Positions 6,956 through 17,784 are shown, counted from the first letter of the stretch. The stretch is 64,000 nt of DNA from [Empedobacter] haloabium (GCA_008011715.2 CP136508.1:4092001-4156000); one strand, 5' to 3'. Notes: generated by a model from the letters alone, not told the origin. Numbers and translations are program-made.

Positions 6956-8146
6956 TCAGGCGCCGGCACGCGACGCCGACTCCGCTGCCGGGCTGGAACG
7001 CGCCACGATCCAGTCGCTTAGTTCCCGCCCGAACACCCGCAGGCGCGCCGTCTCGACCTGGCGGCGCTTGTAGGCCTCATGGCTGGAAGGCCCCGTCATG
7101 CTGCGCTGGTGGCTGTCCTTGTCCATCAGCTGCACTTCATAGTCGAAGAAGAAGCCCACGTCATAATGCTGGCCCGCCGTTTCGGGCACGCCTTGCTCGG
7201 CCTGCAGGTGGATCATCTTGCGCACCGTGACCTGGATGCTGCTGAAATCCTCGCCGCTGTGCGGATTGTCGGCGCGCGTCAGGCGCCTGGCGACGGCCTG
7301 CAGTTCCGCGTCCATCTTCTGCAGCAATTCGGCCGGATAATCGTGGCTGCGCTCCAGCATGGGACGGTATTTCACGAAGATCTCCTTGGCCGCCTCCAGG
7401 TCGAGCAAGGTGTTGCGGGTGCGGTTGGGCTCGATATTGGTGATGGACAGGATGTGCGCGCGCTGCAGGGTCTCCAGCGCCAGCAGGCATTCGAAGCGGG
7501 TGTTGAAGACGAGGCGCACGCCCAGGTGGTCGTAGATGTCCTGGGCCAGGTAGGCCGGCTTTTGCAGCAGCTTGAGCAGGATGCTGTTGCGGCCCTTGTT
7601 GCGCTTGCGTTCCAGGTGGTGCAGCGGCAGGCACAGTTCGCCGTCGGACAGGAAGAAATGCCCCTCGTCGTCCTCATGGATCACCTCGTCGAGCGTGGCG
7701 AATACCTGCTCGCGGATCGTATTGAAGTGGCGCAGCTCGAGGTTGTTGTCGATATAGAAAATCGCGTGCATTACCTTGAGGATGGCGCAGGACCACATGC
7801 GCAGCTCGCTGTTTTGCTGGCCGTGATGAGAGGCATGCACCAGCAGCTCGACCGGGTCGCCGGGCACGTGGACCTCGCGCGGGATCAGCCGTTCCTGGCC
7901 CGGCTGCAGGAAAGTGCCGACGATGAAATCGACCGCTTCGCGGTGGCAGGCGCGGATGATGTCGCGCGCGGCGGGCTGATCCAGGTCATAACCGTATTCG
8001 CGCACGAATTCGCGCGCGTCGTGCAGGTTGCGCAGGGCGAGCGCCCCCAGGTCGATCGCCGAGCGACCGCTGGCCATTGCCCCCAGATAGCCCCAGTTTA
8101 ACGAGAACTTGCGCTTGCTCTCGAGCGTGGGCCGAAATTCGCTCAT
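6956..8146 (-). CDS. Uncharacterised protein with a divergent RelA/SpoT-like nucleotidyltransferase domain
   Basis: A 396-residue protein that I place near the TIGR04552/TIGR04562-type hypothetical families. Several segments line up in order with the (p)ppGpp synthetase fold. KRNKGRNSILLKLL (181-194) resembles the R-x-K-S substrate loop. AQDIYDHLGVRLVF (201-214) resembles the D-x-x-G-x-R strand. FSSIQVTVRKMIHL (301-314) resembles the Y-x-S-x-H loop. YEVQLMDKDSH with SHEAYKRRQ (336-362) resembles the E-V-Q-I-R-T/H..YK end. There is no HD hydrolase, TGS or ACT domain. The fold is an inference from motif order; activity and product are unknown. Confidence 0.6.
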   Translation of the reverse strand: MSEFRPTLESKRKFSLNWGYLGAMASGRSAIDLGALALRNLHDAREFVREYGYDLDQPAARDIIRACHREAVDFIVGTFLQPGQERLIPREVHVPGDPVELLVHASHHGQQNSELRMWSCAILKVMHAIFYIDNNLELRHFNTIREQVFATLDEVIHEDDEGHFFLSDGELCLPLHHLERKRNKGRNSILLKLLQKPAYLAQDIYDHLGVRLVFNTRFECLLALETLQRAHILSITNIEPNRTRNTLLDLEAAKEIFVKYRPMLERSHDYPAELLQKMDAELQAVARRLTRADNPHSGEDFSSIQVTVRKMIHLQAEQGVPETAGQHYDVGFFFDYEVQLMDKDSHQRSMTGPSSHEAYKRRQVETARLRVFGRELSDWIVARSSPAAESASRAGA

Positions 8147-8277
8147 GTCTCCTGCCTGATAACTCCGTCCCGGTAAGTATCTGACTGTTCAGTATTGAGA
8201 TCAATCAATATCTGATGCTCTTTGGAGAATATCCAACGGTCTCGTCGGGCAGGCAGCGCAGGTGTAGCAAATTCGGA

Positions 8278-8315
8278 ACAGCCTCGCCATTGCCCATCAT
8301 GCAATCGGAGGCTGT
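8278..8315. terminator. Two-tier hairpin in the RSH-like/LysE gap
   Basis: ACAGCCTC pairs with GAGGCTGT and inside it ATTGC pairs with GCAAT around a CCATCAT loop. It lies 29 bases downstream of the LysE gene's stop on the minus strand. There is no T tract, so it may be a weak or factor-assisted terminator. The rest of the 197-bp gap is relatively AT-rich (8180-8230) and probably carries the promoter of the RSH-like gene. Confidence 0.4.
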
Positions 8316-8343
8316 CCCCGATTTTCGATGTCTCGATGGGGGA

Positions 8344-8970
8344 TCAGCGCGCCCAGATCAGACGCAGGCCCAGGCCGATGAACACGACGCCGGCGCCCCG
8401 GTCCAGCCACGGCCCCGCCTTCGGATGCCGCTGCAGCCAGGCGCCGATGGCGCCGGAGAACCAGCCCAGCAGGCCGAACAGCACGGCCGCCTGCAGGGTG
8501 AAGACAAGGCCAAGCTGCGCCAGCTGCAGCGCCGCGCTGCCATTGGCGGGCAGCACGAACTGCGGCAGGAACGACAGGAAGAACAGGATCACCTTCGGGT
8601 TGATGGCGTTGGCGAAGCAGCCTTTCAGGAACAGCCGCGCCAGCGACTGCTCCTCGTCGCCGGCCGTGCCGATGCGGGCGGCGCCCGAGCTGCGCACGGC
8701 GTGCCAGCCCAGCCAGACCAGGTACAGGCCCCCGCCCACTTGCAGCACCGTCAGCGCGACGGGCGACGCGGCCACCAGCGCGCTGACGCCGACGACCGCC
8801 AGCAGGGTATGGCTGAGGCAACCGAACGCGCAACCCAGCCCGAACGCAATGCCCTGGCGACGCCCGCGCGACATGCCCATGCCCAGTACCATCAGGTTGT
8901 CCGGGCCGGGCGAGGCGGTGATCAGGATGGCGGCCAGCAGGAAGGCGGCGAGTTGGGCAAGGGTCAACAT
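8344..8970 (-). CDS. LysE/RhtB family amino-acid exporter
   Basis: A 208-residue inner-membrane protein with about six hydrophobic helices. The family signature is present early (ITASPGPDNLMVLGMGMSRG) with G-rich helix 2 (GIAFGLGCAFGCLSHTLLAV) and NAINPKVILFFLSFLPQF in the middle. Members export lysine, threonine or homoserine lactones. It starts at ATG 8970, facing away from the Mut7-C gene 60 bases away. Substrate cannot be assigned. Confidence 0.85.
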   Translation of the reverse strand: MLTLAQLAAFLLAAILITASPGPDNLMVLGMGMSRGRRQGIAFGLGCAFGCLSHTLLAVVGVSALVAASPVALTVLQVGGGLYLVWLGWHAVRSSGAARIGTAGDEEQSLARLFLKGCFANAINPKVILFFLSFLPQFVLPANGSAALQLAQLGLVFTLQAAVLFGLLGWFSGAIGAWLQRHPKAGPWLDRGAGVVFIGLGLRLIWAR

Positions 8971-9029
8971 GGTATGAACGCAAAGTGCGCAAGTATATAG
9001 GCGGGCGCCGGCTGCGCTACACTGCCGCC

Positions 9030-9755
9030 ATGGTCACCGCCACCTTCCGCTTCGACACCACCCTGGACACCTTCCTGCCGCGCGAGCGGCGCGGCCACAC
9101 GTTCGCCGTGCCGTGCGCCCGCGCCGCCACCGTCAAGCACATGGTGGAGGCGCTGGGCGTGCCGCACACGGAAGTCGGACCTGTCACGCTCGACGGCCGC
9201 CCCGCCCCGCTGGACGAGCTGCTGGCCGATGGCGCCAGCGTCCACGTGACGGCAGTCGCGCCGCTCGTGCTGGCAAGCGCCGACGCCCGCTTCGTCGCCG
9301 ATGCCCACCTCGGCGGCCTGGCGCGCTTCCTGCGCATGGCCGGCTTCGACACAATCTACGACAATGCCATCGACGACGCGGCCGTGGAGGCGGGCGCGCG
9401 CGACGACGGCCGCGTCGCCCTGACGCGCGACCGCGAGCTGCTCAAGCGCCGCGGCGTGCTGCGCGGCGCCTACGTGCGCGCGCTCAAGCCCGAGCACCAG
9501 TTGCAGGAGGTATTCCTGCGCTTCGGCCTGGCCGCCAGCATGCGCCCGTTCACGCTGTGCCTGACCTGCAACGCGCCACTGCGCACCGTGGCGAAGGCCC
9601 AGGTCGAAGCGCAACTGCCGCCCTCGGTGCGCGCCAGCCACGCACACTTCCTCACCTGTGACGTTTGCCGGGGCGTGTTCTGGCAAGGCTCGCACTGGCG
9701 CCGCATGCGCGCGCTGCTGGACGGCGTGGCGGCGCCGACGCCGTCGGCGTGTTGA
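9030..9755 (+). CDS. Mut7-C RNase domain protein with N-terminal ubiquitin-like domain
   Basis: A 241-residue protein from ATG 9030. Residues 1-80 resemble the Mut7-C ubiquitin-like (ThiS/MoaD fold) module. The remainder is a PIN-like Mut7-C RNase domain: ADARFVADAHLGGLARFLRM, GFDTIYDNAIDD and ALTRDRELLKRRG carry the acidic residues expected of the nuclease site. The end holds a zinc-ribbon-type CxxC pair (CLTCNAPL and CDVCRGVFWQGSHW). Such proteins occur widely as stand-alone genes of unknown RNA target. Confidence 0.85.
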   Translation: MVTATFRFDTTLDTFLPRERRGHTFAVPCARAATVKHMVEALGVPHTEVGPVTLDGRPAPLDELLADGASVHVTAVAPLVLASADARFVADAHLGGLARFLRMAGFDTIYDNAIDDAAVEAGARDDGRVALTRDRELLKRRGVLRGAYVRALKPEHQLQEVFLRFGLAASMRPFTLCLTCNAPLRTVAKAQVEAQLPPSVRASHAHFLTCDVCRGVFWQGSHWRRMRALLDGVAAPTPSAC

Positions 9756-9758
9756 CGC

Positions 9759-9764
9759 TATAAT
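9759..9764 (+). promoter_or_regulatory. Candidate -10 box upstream of dapC
   Basis: A perfect TATAAT lies 45 bases before the GTG start of dapC, immediately after the Mut7-C stop. The -35 region falls inside the preceding gene and is weak, so the promoter call is tentative. Confidence 0.35.
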
Positions 9765-9808
9765 CTTCGGTTCCGACCCATGCTTACCGAATTGCCGACT
9801 GGTCCAAC

Positions 9809-11026
9809 GTGAATCCACTTCTCGACAAGCTGCAACCCTACCCGTTCGAAAAACTGCGCCAGCTGTTTGCCGGCGTCACGCCCAATCCGGCGCTGCGTCC
9901 CATCAGCCTGGGCATCGGCGAACCGAAACACCCGACGCCGCAATTCATCCGCCAGGCCCTGGCCGACAACCTGTCCGGGCTGGCGAACTACCCCAGCACG
10001 GTCGGCTCGGAAGCGCTGCGCGGCACCATCGCCAATTGGCTGGAACGCCGCTACGACCTGCCGGCGCTGGACCCGGCCACGCAGGTACTGCCGGTGAACG
10101 GCTCGCGCGAGGCGCTGTTCGCGTTCGCCCAGGCCGTGATCGATCCCAGCGTGGCGCACACGCCGCTGGTAGTGTGCCCGAACCCGTTCTACCAGATCTA
10201 CGAAGGCGCGGCCTACCTGGCCGGCGCCGAGCCCTACTTCGTCAATTCCGACCCGGCGCGCAACTTCGCGCCCGACTTCGACACGGTGCCGGACGAGGTC
10301 TGGAAAAAAGTCCAGCTGCTCTACATCTGCAGCCCGGGCAATCCGACCGGGGCCGTGCTGACGTTGACGGACTGGGAGCACCTGTTCGCGCTGTCCGAGC
10401 GCTACGGCTTCGTCATCGCGGCCGACGAGTGCTATTCCGAGATCTACCACGGCGACGAGCCGCCGCTGGGCGCCCTGCAGGCGGCGCATACGCTGGGCCT
10501 GTCCAGCGTCGAGCGGCCGTATGCGCGGCTGGTGGTGTTCTCCAGCCTGTCCAAGCGCTCCAACGTGCCCGGCATGCGCTCCGGTTTCGTCGCTGGCGAC
10601 GCCGAAGTGCTGAAAAAATTCCTGCTGTACCGCACCTACCACGGCGGCGCCATGAGCCCTGCCGTGCAGGCAGCCTCGATCGCCGCATGGAACGACGAGG
10701 CCCATGTGGCGGACAACCGCACGCAGTACCGCGCCAAGTTCACCGTCGTCACGCCGCTGTTGCAGACGGTACTGGACGTGGCGCTGCCGGACGCCGGCTT
10801 CTACCTGTGGGCCGACGTCAGCCGCACCGGGCTGACGGACGAGGAGTTTGCCCGCAGGCTGTACGAGCAATACAATGTCACGGTCCTGCCGGGCAGCTAC
10901 CTGGCGCGCGACGCCCACGGCAGCAACCCGGGCCGCAACCGTATCCGCATGGCGCTGGTGGCCGAGACGGCCGAAGGCCTCGAGGCCGCGCAGCGCATCG
11001 TCCAATTCTGCAACACCCTGACCTAA
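9809..11026 (+). CDS. dapC: Succinyldiaminopimelate transaminase
   Basis: A 405-residue class I/II PLP aminotransferase starting at GTG 9809. It converts N-succinyl-2-amino-6-ketopimelate to N-succinyl-LL-diaminopimelate in lysine and peptidoglycan synthesis. The PLP lysine is in [15 protein letters not shown]; other family blocks are [21 protein letters not shown] and [16 protein letters not shown]. The annotation is fixed by context: dapD follows after 13 bases and dapE lies downstream. The GTG start gives the usual [17 protein letters not shown] opening. Confidence 0.93.
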   Translation: MNPLLDKLQPYPFEKLRQLFAGVTPNPALRPISLGIGEPKHPTPQFIRQALADNLSGLANYPSTVGSEALRGTIANWLERRYDLPALDPATQVLPVNGSREALFAFAQAVIDPSVAHTPLVVCPNPFYQIYEGAAYLAGAEPYFVNSDPARNFAPDFDTVPDEVWKKVQLLYICSPGNPTGAVLTLTDWEHLFALSERYGFVIAADECYSEIYHGDEPPLGALQAAHTLGLSSVERPYARLVVFSSLSKRSNVPGMRSGFVAGDAEVLKKFLLYRTYHGGAMSPAVQAASIAAWNDEAHVADNRTQYRAKFTVVTPLLQTVLDVALPDAGFYLWADVSRTGLTDEEFARRLYEQYNVTVLPGSYLARDAHGSNPGRNRIRMALVAETAEGLEAAQRIVQFCNTLT

Positions 11027-11039
11027 GCAAAGCACAATC

Positions 11040-11867
11040 ATGACTCAACAACTGCAGCAAATCATCGAACAGGCCTGGGACAACCGCGCCGAGATCAACC
11101 CGGGCAACGGCAGCGCCGAACTGCGCGACGCCGTCTCGCACGTGCTCGCGGGCCTGGACAACGGCACCCTGCGCGTGGCCCAGAAGGACACCGGCACCTG
11201 GGTCGTCAACCAGTGGATCAAGAAGGCCGTGCTGCTGTCGTTCCGCCTGGAGAACAACGTGGTGCTGCCATCGGACGGCACGATGCAGTTCTACGACAAG
11301 GTGCCGACCAAGTTCGCCAACTACACCGCCGAAGACTTCGCCAAGGGCGGCTTCCGCGTGGTGCCGCCGGCCGTGGCACGCCGCGGCTCCTTCATCGGCA
11401 AGAACGTCGTGCTGATGCCGTCCTACGTCAACATCGGCGCCTACGTCGACGAAGGCGCGATGGTCGATACGTGGGCGACGGTCGGTTCGTGCGCGCAGAT
11501 CGGCAAGAACGTGCACCTGTCCGGCGGCGTGGGCATCGGCGGGGTGCTGGAGCCGATGCAGGCCAACCCGACCATCATCGAGGACAACTGCTTCATCGGC
11601 GCCCGTTCCGAGATCGTCGAAGGCGTCATCGTCGAGGAAAACTCCGTCATCTCGATGGGCGTGTACATCGGCCAGTCGACCAAGATCTACGACCGCAGCA
11701 CCGGCGAAGTGACGTACGGCCGCGTGCCTGCGGGCTCCGTCGTCGTTTCCGGCTCGCTGCCTTCCGAGGACGGCAAGTACAGCCTGTACTGCGCGGTGAT
11801 CGTCAAGCGCGTCGATGCGAAAACACGCGCCAAGACCGGCGTCAACGAGCTGCTGCGCGGCGTCTGA
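11040..11867 (+). CDS. dapD: 2,3,4,5-tetrahydropyridine-2,6-dicarboxylate N-succinyltransferase
   Basis: A 275-residue left-handed beta-helix acyltransferase that adds a succinyl group from succinyl-CoA in the diaminopimelate pathway. The helical domain motifs are [40 protein letters not shown] and [14 protein letters not shown]. The length equals the family norm. It lies 13 bases after dapC and probably shares its transcript. The catalytic Asp/Glu pair of the family falls in this conserved region. Confidence 0.96.
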   Translation: MTQQLQQIIEQAWDNRAEINPGNGSAELRDAVSHVLAGLDNGTLRVAQKDTGTWVVNQWIKKAVLLSFRLENNVVLPSDGTMQFYDKVPTKFANYTAEDFAKGGFRVVPPAVARRGSFIGKNVVLMPSYVNIGAYVDEGAMVDTWATVGSCAQIGKNVHLSGGVGIGGVLEPMQANPTIIEDNCFIGARSEIVEGVIVEENSVISMGVYIGQSTKIYDRSTGEVTYGRVPAGSVVVSGSLPSEDGKYSLYCAVIVKRVDAKTRAKTGVNELLRGV

Positions 11868-11884
11868 GTTAGCGCCTGATGCAT

Positions 11885-11979
11885 TGGGGACTGTCCCTTC
11901 AGGGACTGTCCCCGAAGTTCGCGGCGTTTCGACAGCACGAACAGCACTTCAGGGTCAGTCCCCATGCGGGGACAGACCC
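11885..11979. repeat. Dispersed intergenic hairpin repeat between dapD and pilU
   Basis: Paired segments GGGGACTGTCCC, AGGGACTGTCCCCGAAGTTC, CACTTCAGGGTCAGTCCCC and GGGGACAGACCC fold into nested hairpins. It fills most of the 150-bp gap between dapD and pilU and may end or attenuate the dap transcript. Same family as the repeats near 1230, 17785, 21578, 27496 and 61754. Confidence 0.65.
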
Positions 11980-12017
11980 GGACTCCCGGTTTTCACCACT
12001 GACAAAAAACAACGCCC

Positions 12018-13181
12018 ATGATCGACCGCCTGTTCCAGCTGATGAAGGAGAAGAACGCGTCGGACATGTTCTTCGCGGTGAATTCGCCCGTCCACATCAA
12101 GATCAACGGCAACCTGATCCCCATCAACCAGCACAAGCTGGAGCCCGAGAACATCACCGCCCTGCTGGCCGAAATCTGCTCGCCCGAGCAGATGGCGGAG
12201 CTGGAACGCAGCAATGAACTGAACATGGGCGTGTCGGTGCCGAACCTGGGGCGCTTCCGCCTGTCGGCCTTCCGCCAGCGCGGCAGTATCTCCGCCGTGT
12301 TCCGCTTCGTACCCGCCAATATCCCCGCGCTGGGCGAACTGGGCCTGCCGCCCGTGCTGGCGGAACTGATCATGGAAAAGCGCGGCCTGCTGCTGCTGGT
12401 GGGTTCCACCGGCTCGGGCAAGTCGACCACCATCGCGTCGATGCTGGACCACCGCAACGAACTGCGCTCCGGCCATATCCTGACCCTGGAAGACCCGATC
12501 GAGTACCTGTTCAAGAACCGCAAATCGATCGTCAACCAGCGCGAGATCGGCAGCGACGCCAAGGATTTCGAGACGGCGCTGCGCAACTCACTGCGCCAGG
12601 CCCCCGACTGCATCCTGATCGGCGAGATCCGCGACCGCGAAACGATGGCCGCCGCGCTGGCGTACGCGCAGTCCGGCCACCTGGTGCTGGCCACGCTGCA
12701 CGCCAACAACAGCTACAACGCGCTCAATCGCATCATCAGCTTCTACCCCATCGAGAACCGTCCCGCGCTGCTGCAGGACCTGTCCTCGACGATCAAGGCG
12801 ATCGTCTCGCAACGCCTGATCCGCTCCAGCGGCGGCGGCACGCGCACGCCGGCCGTCGAGGTGATGGTCAACACGCGCTACGTCTCGGACCTGATCGAGA
12901 AAGGCGACATCGGCCAGATCAAGGAAGCGCTGGAAAACAGCCTGTCGCCCGGCTCGCAGTCGTTCGAGCAGGCGTTGTACCGCCTGGTCCAGGAAGGCAA
13001 GATCACGCAGGACGAAGCGCTGGCGAATGCCGATTCGGCCACCAACCTGCTGTGGCTCCTGAATAACGGGCCGGATTCGAAGCAGGCGCAGGCCACGCCC
13101 CCGGCGCAGCCGGAGGCCAGCAGCAGCAACGGCACCAACACGCCAGGCGCGTCGTTTACCGAATTCACGCTGGACCAGTAG
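12018..13181 (+). CDS. pilU: PilT/PilU-type twitching motility ATPase
   Basis: A 387-residue retraction ATPase of type IV pili. Walker A is GSTGSGKST, the Asp box ILTLEDPIEY, Walker B ILIGEIRDRETM, and the His box GHLVLATLHANN. The N-terminal PAS-like domain (KNASDMFFAVNSPVHIKING) and the long low-complexity C-tail (about residues 360-387) fit PilU rather than PilT. No other pilus gene is near, but this ATPase is commonly found between dapD and dapE in related genomes (general knowledge). Start ATG 12018. Confidence 0.88.
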   Translation: MIDRLFQLMKEKNASDMFFAVNSPVHIKINGNLIPINQHKLEPENITALLAEICSPEQMAELERSNELNMGVSVPNLGRFRLSAFRQRGSISAVFRFVPANIPALGELGLPPVLAELIMEKRGLLLLVGSTGSGKSTTIASMLDHRNELRSGHILTLEDPIEYLFKNRKSIVNQREIGSDAKDFETALRNSLRQAPDCILIGEIRDRETMAAALAYAQSGHLVLATLHANNSYNALNRIISFYPIENRPALLQDLSSTIKAIVSQRLIRSSGGGTRTPAVEVMVNTRYVSDLIEKGDIGQIKEALENSLSPGSQSFEQALYRLVQEGKITQDEALANADSATNLLWLLNNGPDSKQAQATPPAQPEASSSNGTNTPGASFTEFTLDQ

Positions 13182-13214
13182 CGCGGCAGCGGCAGGCATG
13201 GGCCCGCAGCACGC

Positions 13215-13220
13215 TATAAT
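13215..13220 (+). promoter_or_regulatory. Candidate -10 box upstream of yffB-dapE
   Basis: A perfect TATAAT 58 bases upstream of the ArsC-family gene, in the short gap after pilU. The -35 box is weak. It would allow yffB-dapE-prmB to be transcribed separately from the upstream genes. Confidence 0.35.
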
Positions 13221-13278
13221 TGCACCCCTTATTTTCCGAACACCCCCGGCGCCCGGCGGCGCGCCCTTCCGAACATCC

Positions 13279-14782
<1,504 letters not shown>

Positions 14783-14804
14783 CGCCGCACCCTACGAGAC
14801 CACC

Positions 14805-15692
14805 ATGGATACGACCCTGTTTACCACGCCGCGCGACCTGCTACGCTACGCCACCACCCGCTTCAATACCGAACAGCTGTTCTTCGGCCACGGCAGCGCC
14901 GAGGCGTTCGACGAGGCGGCCTACCTGGTGCTGCACACCCTGAAGCTGCCGCTGGACAAGCTGGAGCCGTTCCTGGACGCGCGCCTGCTGCCGGAGGAAG
15001 TGCAGCGCGTGCTGGCCGTGATCGAGCGCCGCGCCACCGACCGCATCCCGGCCGCCTACATCACCAACGAAGCCTGGCTGGGTACCTACAGCTTCTACGT
15101 GGACGAGCGCACCATCGTGCCGCGCTCCTTCATCGCCGAGCTGATTCCCGAGTACTTCGCGCCGTGGGTGAACAACCCGGAAGGCATCGAGAACGTGCTG
15201 GAGCTGTGCACGGGCTCCGGCTGCCTGGCCATCATGATGGCGGACGCGTTCCCGGACGCGCAGGTCGACGCGGTGGACATCTCGGCCGATGCGCTGGCCG
15301 TCGCCCAGCGCAACGTGGACACCTACAAGCTGCAGGGCCGCGTCAACCTGATCCAGTCGGACCTGTACCAGAACGTGCCGGCGAAGAAATACGACCTGAT
15401 CGTCACCAATCCGCCGTACGTGAATTCCGGTTCGATGGCGCGCCTGCCCAAGGAATACCTGCACGAGCCGCAGATTGCGCTGGACGGCGGTGCCGACGGC
15501 ATGGACCTGGTGCGCAGGATCGTCGCCGGCGCGGCCGAGCGCCTGACCGACGATGGCCTGTTGATCGTGGAGATCGGCAACGAGAAGGAATTCGCGGAAG
15601 CGGCCTTCGGCCACCTGGGCCTGACCTGGCTGACCACCAGCCAGGGCGACGACATGGTGTTCCTGCTGACCGCCGACCAGCTCAAGCTGTAA
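14805..15692 (+). CDS. prmB: Ribosomal protein L3 N5-glutamine methyltransferase
   Basis: A 295-residue SAM-dependent methyltransferase. The cofactor motif is VLELCTGSGCLAIMMA and the substrate motif is VTNPPYVNSGSM (NPPY). The N-terminal helical domain with RIPAAYITNEAWLG fits PrmB/HemK enzymes. PrmB methylates a glutamine of ribosomal protein L3. The gene follows dapE after 22 bases. A diverged copy of its last 14 codons lies just after its stop, at 15723-15767. Confidence 0.92.
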   Translation: MDTTLFTTPRDLLRYATTRFNTEQLFFGHGSAEAFDEAAYLVLHTLKLPLDKLEPFLDARLLPEEVQRVLAVIERRATDRIPAAYITNEAWLGTYSFYVDERTIVPRSFIAELIPEYFAPWVNNPEGIENVLELCTGSGCLAIMMADAFPDAQVDAVDISADALAVAQRNVDTYKLQGRVNLIQSDLYQNVPAKKYDLIVTNPPYVNSGSMARLPKEYLHEPQIALDGGADGMDLVRRIVAGAAERLTDDGLLIVEIGNEKEFAEAAFGHLGLTWLTTSQGDDMVFLLTADQLKL

Positions 15693-15703
15693 CGACCCAC
15701 CTG

Positions 15704-15721
15704 CCCTGGCCGAGGCCAGGG
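15704..15721. terminator. Short perfect hairpin after prmB
   Basis: CCCTGGCC-GA-GGCCAGGG, an 8-bp GC-rich stem 12 bases after the prmB stop. No T tract follows, so it may be a pause or RNA-stability element rather than a full terminator. Confidence 0.4.
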
Positions 15722-15722
15722 C

Positions 15723-15767
15723 GACAGTATGGCTTTACTGCCGACAGACGACCAACTGAAGCTCTGA
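15723..15767 (+). pseudogene. Diverged duplicate of the prmB 3' end
   Basis: In frame this stretch reads DSMALLPTDDQLKL followed by TGA. The true prmB end reads DDMVFLLTADQLKL followed by TAA: nine of fourteen residues are the same and the stop falls at the same place. It lies directly before the ABC-F start (15769) and has no coding sequence upstream. It is best read as a leftover of a partial duplication or of gene replacement. Confidence 0.5.
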
Positions 15768-15768
15768 A

Positions 15769-17778
15769 ATGATCCGTTTTAACCAAGTCAGCCTGATGCG
15801 CGGCGTGAAGCCGCTGCTGGAAAACGTCGACCTGACGCTGAACCCCGGCGACAAGATCGGCCTGATCGGCGCCAACGGCGCCGGCAAATCCAGCCTGTTC
15901 GCGATGCTGCGCAACGAGCTGCACCCGGACCAGGGCGATATCGACTTCCCCGCCAAGTGGCGCATGGCCTACGTGGCGCAGGAAACCCCGCCGCTGGAGC
16001 GTGCCGCGCTCGATTACGCGATCGACGGCGACGTCAATCTGCGCCGCCTGCAGGCCGAACTGGCGCGCCTGGAAGCGCTGCCGGAATCGGAGCAGAACTC
16101 CAACGAGAACGGCATCGCCATCGGCGAGGTGTACAGCGCGCTGGCCGATGCAGACGCCTACACGGTGCAGTCACGCGGCGAGCAGCTGCTGCTGGGCCTG
16201 GGCTTCACGCTGGACCAGATGCAGCAGCCGGTGGCCAGCTTCTCGGGCGGCTGGCGCATGCGCCTGAACCTGGCGCAGGCGCTGATGTGCCCTTCCGACC
16301 TCTTGCTGCTGGACGAACCGACCAACCACCTGGACCTGGACGCGATCATCTGGCTGGAAGACTGGCTGAAACGCTACACCGGCACCTTGATCATCATCTC
16401 GCACGACCGCGATTTCCTCGACGAGATCGTCAACGTGATCGTCCACATCGACGAGCGCAAGCTGAAACGCTACTCGGGCAACTACTCCAGCTTCGAGCGC
16501 CAGCGCGCCGCGCAGATGGTGCTGATGGCCGGCGCCGCCGAGAAGCAGGCGCGCAAGAAGGCGCACCTGGAGTCCTTCATCGAGCGCTTCAAGGCCAAGG
16601 CATCGAAAGCCCGCCAGGCCCAGAGCCGCATGAAGGCGCTGGCCAAGATGGAGGAACTGGCGCCGCTGCGCGCGGCCGCCGAGTTCTCGTTCGAGTTCCG
16701 CGAGCCCGTCAGCGCACCGAATCCGCTGCTGGTGATGGAAGACGTCGATTGCGGCTACCGCAGCGAAGACCCGGTCACGTACGCGACCAGCGTCAAGACG
16801 ATCGTCCATGGCGTCAATTTCAGCCTGCAGACAGGCCAGCGTATCGGCCTCTTGGGCGTGAACGGCGCCGGCAAGTCGACGCTGATCAAGACCATCGCCG
16901 GCGACCTGACGCCGCTCGAAGGCACGGCCACCACCGGCAAGGGCCTGATCATCGGCTACTTCGCCCAGCACCAGGTGGAGATGCTGCGCCATGACGAGTC
17001 GCCCTTGTGGCACCTGCAGAAGATCGCGCCGACGGTGCGCGAACAGGAGCTGCGCAACTTCCTGGGCGGCTTCAACTTCCCGGGCACGATGGTCACCAGC
17101 CCGATCGCCCCGTTCTCGGGCGGCGAGAAGGCGCGTCTGGCGCTGGCCCTGATCGTGTGGCAGCGCCCGAATCTGCTGCTGCTGGACGAACCGACCAACC
17201 ACCTGGACCTGGAAACGCGCGAGGCGCTGACGGAAGCGCTGGCCCAGTTCGAGGGCACGCTGGTTGTGGTCTCGCACGATCGGCACCTGCTGCGCGCCAC
17301 GACGGATCAGTTCATCATCGTCGCCGACGGCAAGCTGCAGCCGTTCGACGGCGACCTGGACGACTACAAGGACTGGCTGTTCCAGACCAAGCTGGGCAAA
17401 GGCACGGACGTGCTGCCGGCGGCGGGCAAGGACAACAAGACCGCGTATCCGTCCACCTCGCCGGTGGCGCCGCCGCCGGCAGCGGCGAACGTCGAGAAAC
17501 GCGACAAGCGGCTCGAGGCGGAAGCACGCCAGCGGCTGTCCGCGCAACGCAAGCCGATCGAAAACAAGATCAAGAAGCTCGAGGAGCAGATCGCCAAGCG
17601 CAACGCCCAGAAGGCGGACGTGGATGCGCAGCTGCTCGAGCCGAGCATCTATGACGCGGCCAACAAGCCGAAGCTGAAAACGCTGCTGGCGGACCAGGCG
17701 TTCTATACCAAGGATCTGGAACAGCTGGAAGGTGAATGGCTGGCGTTGCAGGAGCAGCTCGAAGCGTTGGTGGCTTGA
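15769..17778 (+). CDS. ABC-F family ATPase (YheS/Uup-like)
   Basis: A 669-residue soluble tandem ABC ATPase without membrane segments. Two Walker A motifs are seen (GANGAGKSS and GVNGAGKST), two signature motifs (SFSGGWRMR and PFSGGEKARL) and two Walker B motifs, each followed by DEPTNHLDL. A basic linker (about 240-330) lies between them and a coiled-coil tail (about 580-669) follows, as in YheS/Uup. ABC-F proteins act on the ribosome, resolving stalled or antibiotic-bound states. It follows the prmB remnant by one base and may be in the dapE-prmB transcript. Confidence 0.9.
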   Translation: MIRFNQVSLMRGVKPLLENVDLTLNPGDKIGLIGANGAGKSSLFAMLRNELHPDQGDIDFPAKWRMAYVAQETPPLERAALDYAIDGDVNLRRLQAELARLEALPESEQNSNENGIAIGEVYSALADADAYTVQSRGEQLLLGLGFTLDQMQQPVASFSGGWRMRLNLAQALMCPSDLLLLDEPTNHLDLDAIIWLEDWLKRYTGTLIIISHDRDFLDEIVNVIVHIDERKLKRYSGNYSSFERQRAAQMVLMAGAAEKQARKKAHLESFIERFKAKASKARQAQSRMKALAKMEELAPLRAAAEFSFEFREPVSAPNPLLVMEDVDCGYRSEDPVTYATSVKTIVHGVNFSLQTGQRIGLLGVNGAGKSTLIKTIAGDLTPLEGTATTGKGLIIGYFAQHQVEMLRHDESPLWHLQKIAPTVREQELRNFLGGFNFPGTMVTSPIAPFSGGEKARLALALIVWQRPNLLLLDEPTNHLDLETREALTEALAQFEGTLVVVSHDRHLLRATTDQFIIVADGKLQPFDGDLDDYKDWLFQTKLGKGTDVLPAAGKDNKTAYPSTSPVAPPPAAANVEKRDKRLEAEARQRLSAQRKPIENKIKKLEEQIAKRNAQKADVDAQLLEPSIYDAANKPKLKTLLADQAFYTKDLEQLEGEWLALQEQLEALVA

Positions 17779-17784
17779 TGCCGT

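Noticed and set aside
6798..7230. Plus-strand frames across the end of the RSH-like gene
   Set aside because: Overlap the coding strand of the RSH-like gene, no domain, no ribosome site.
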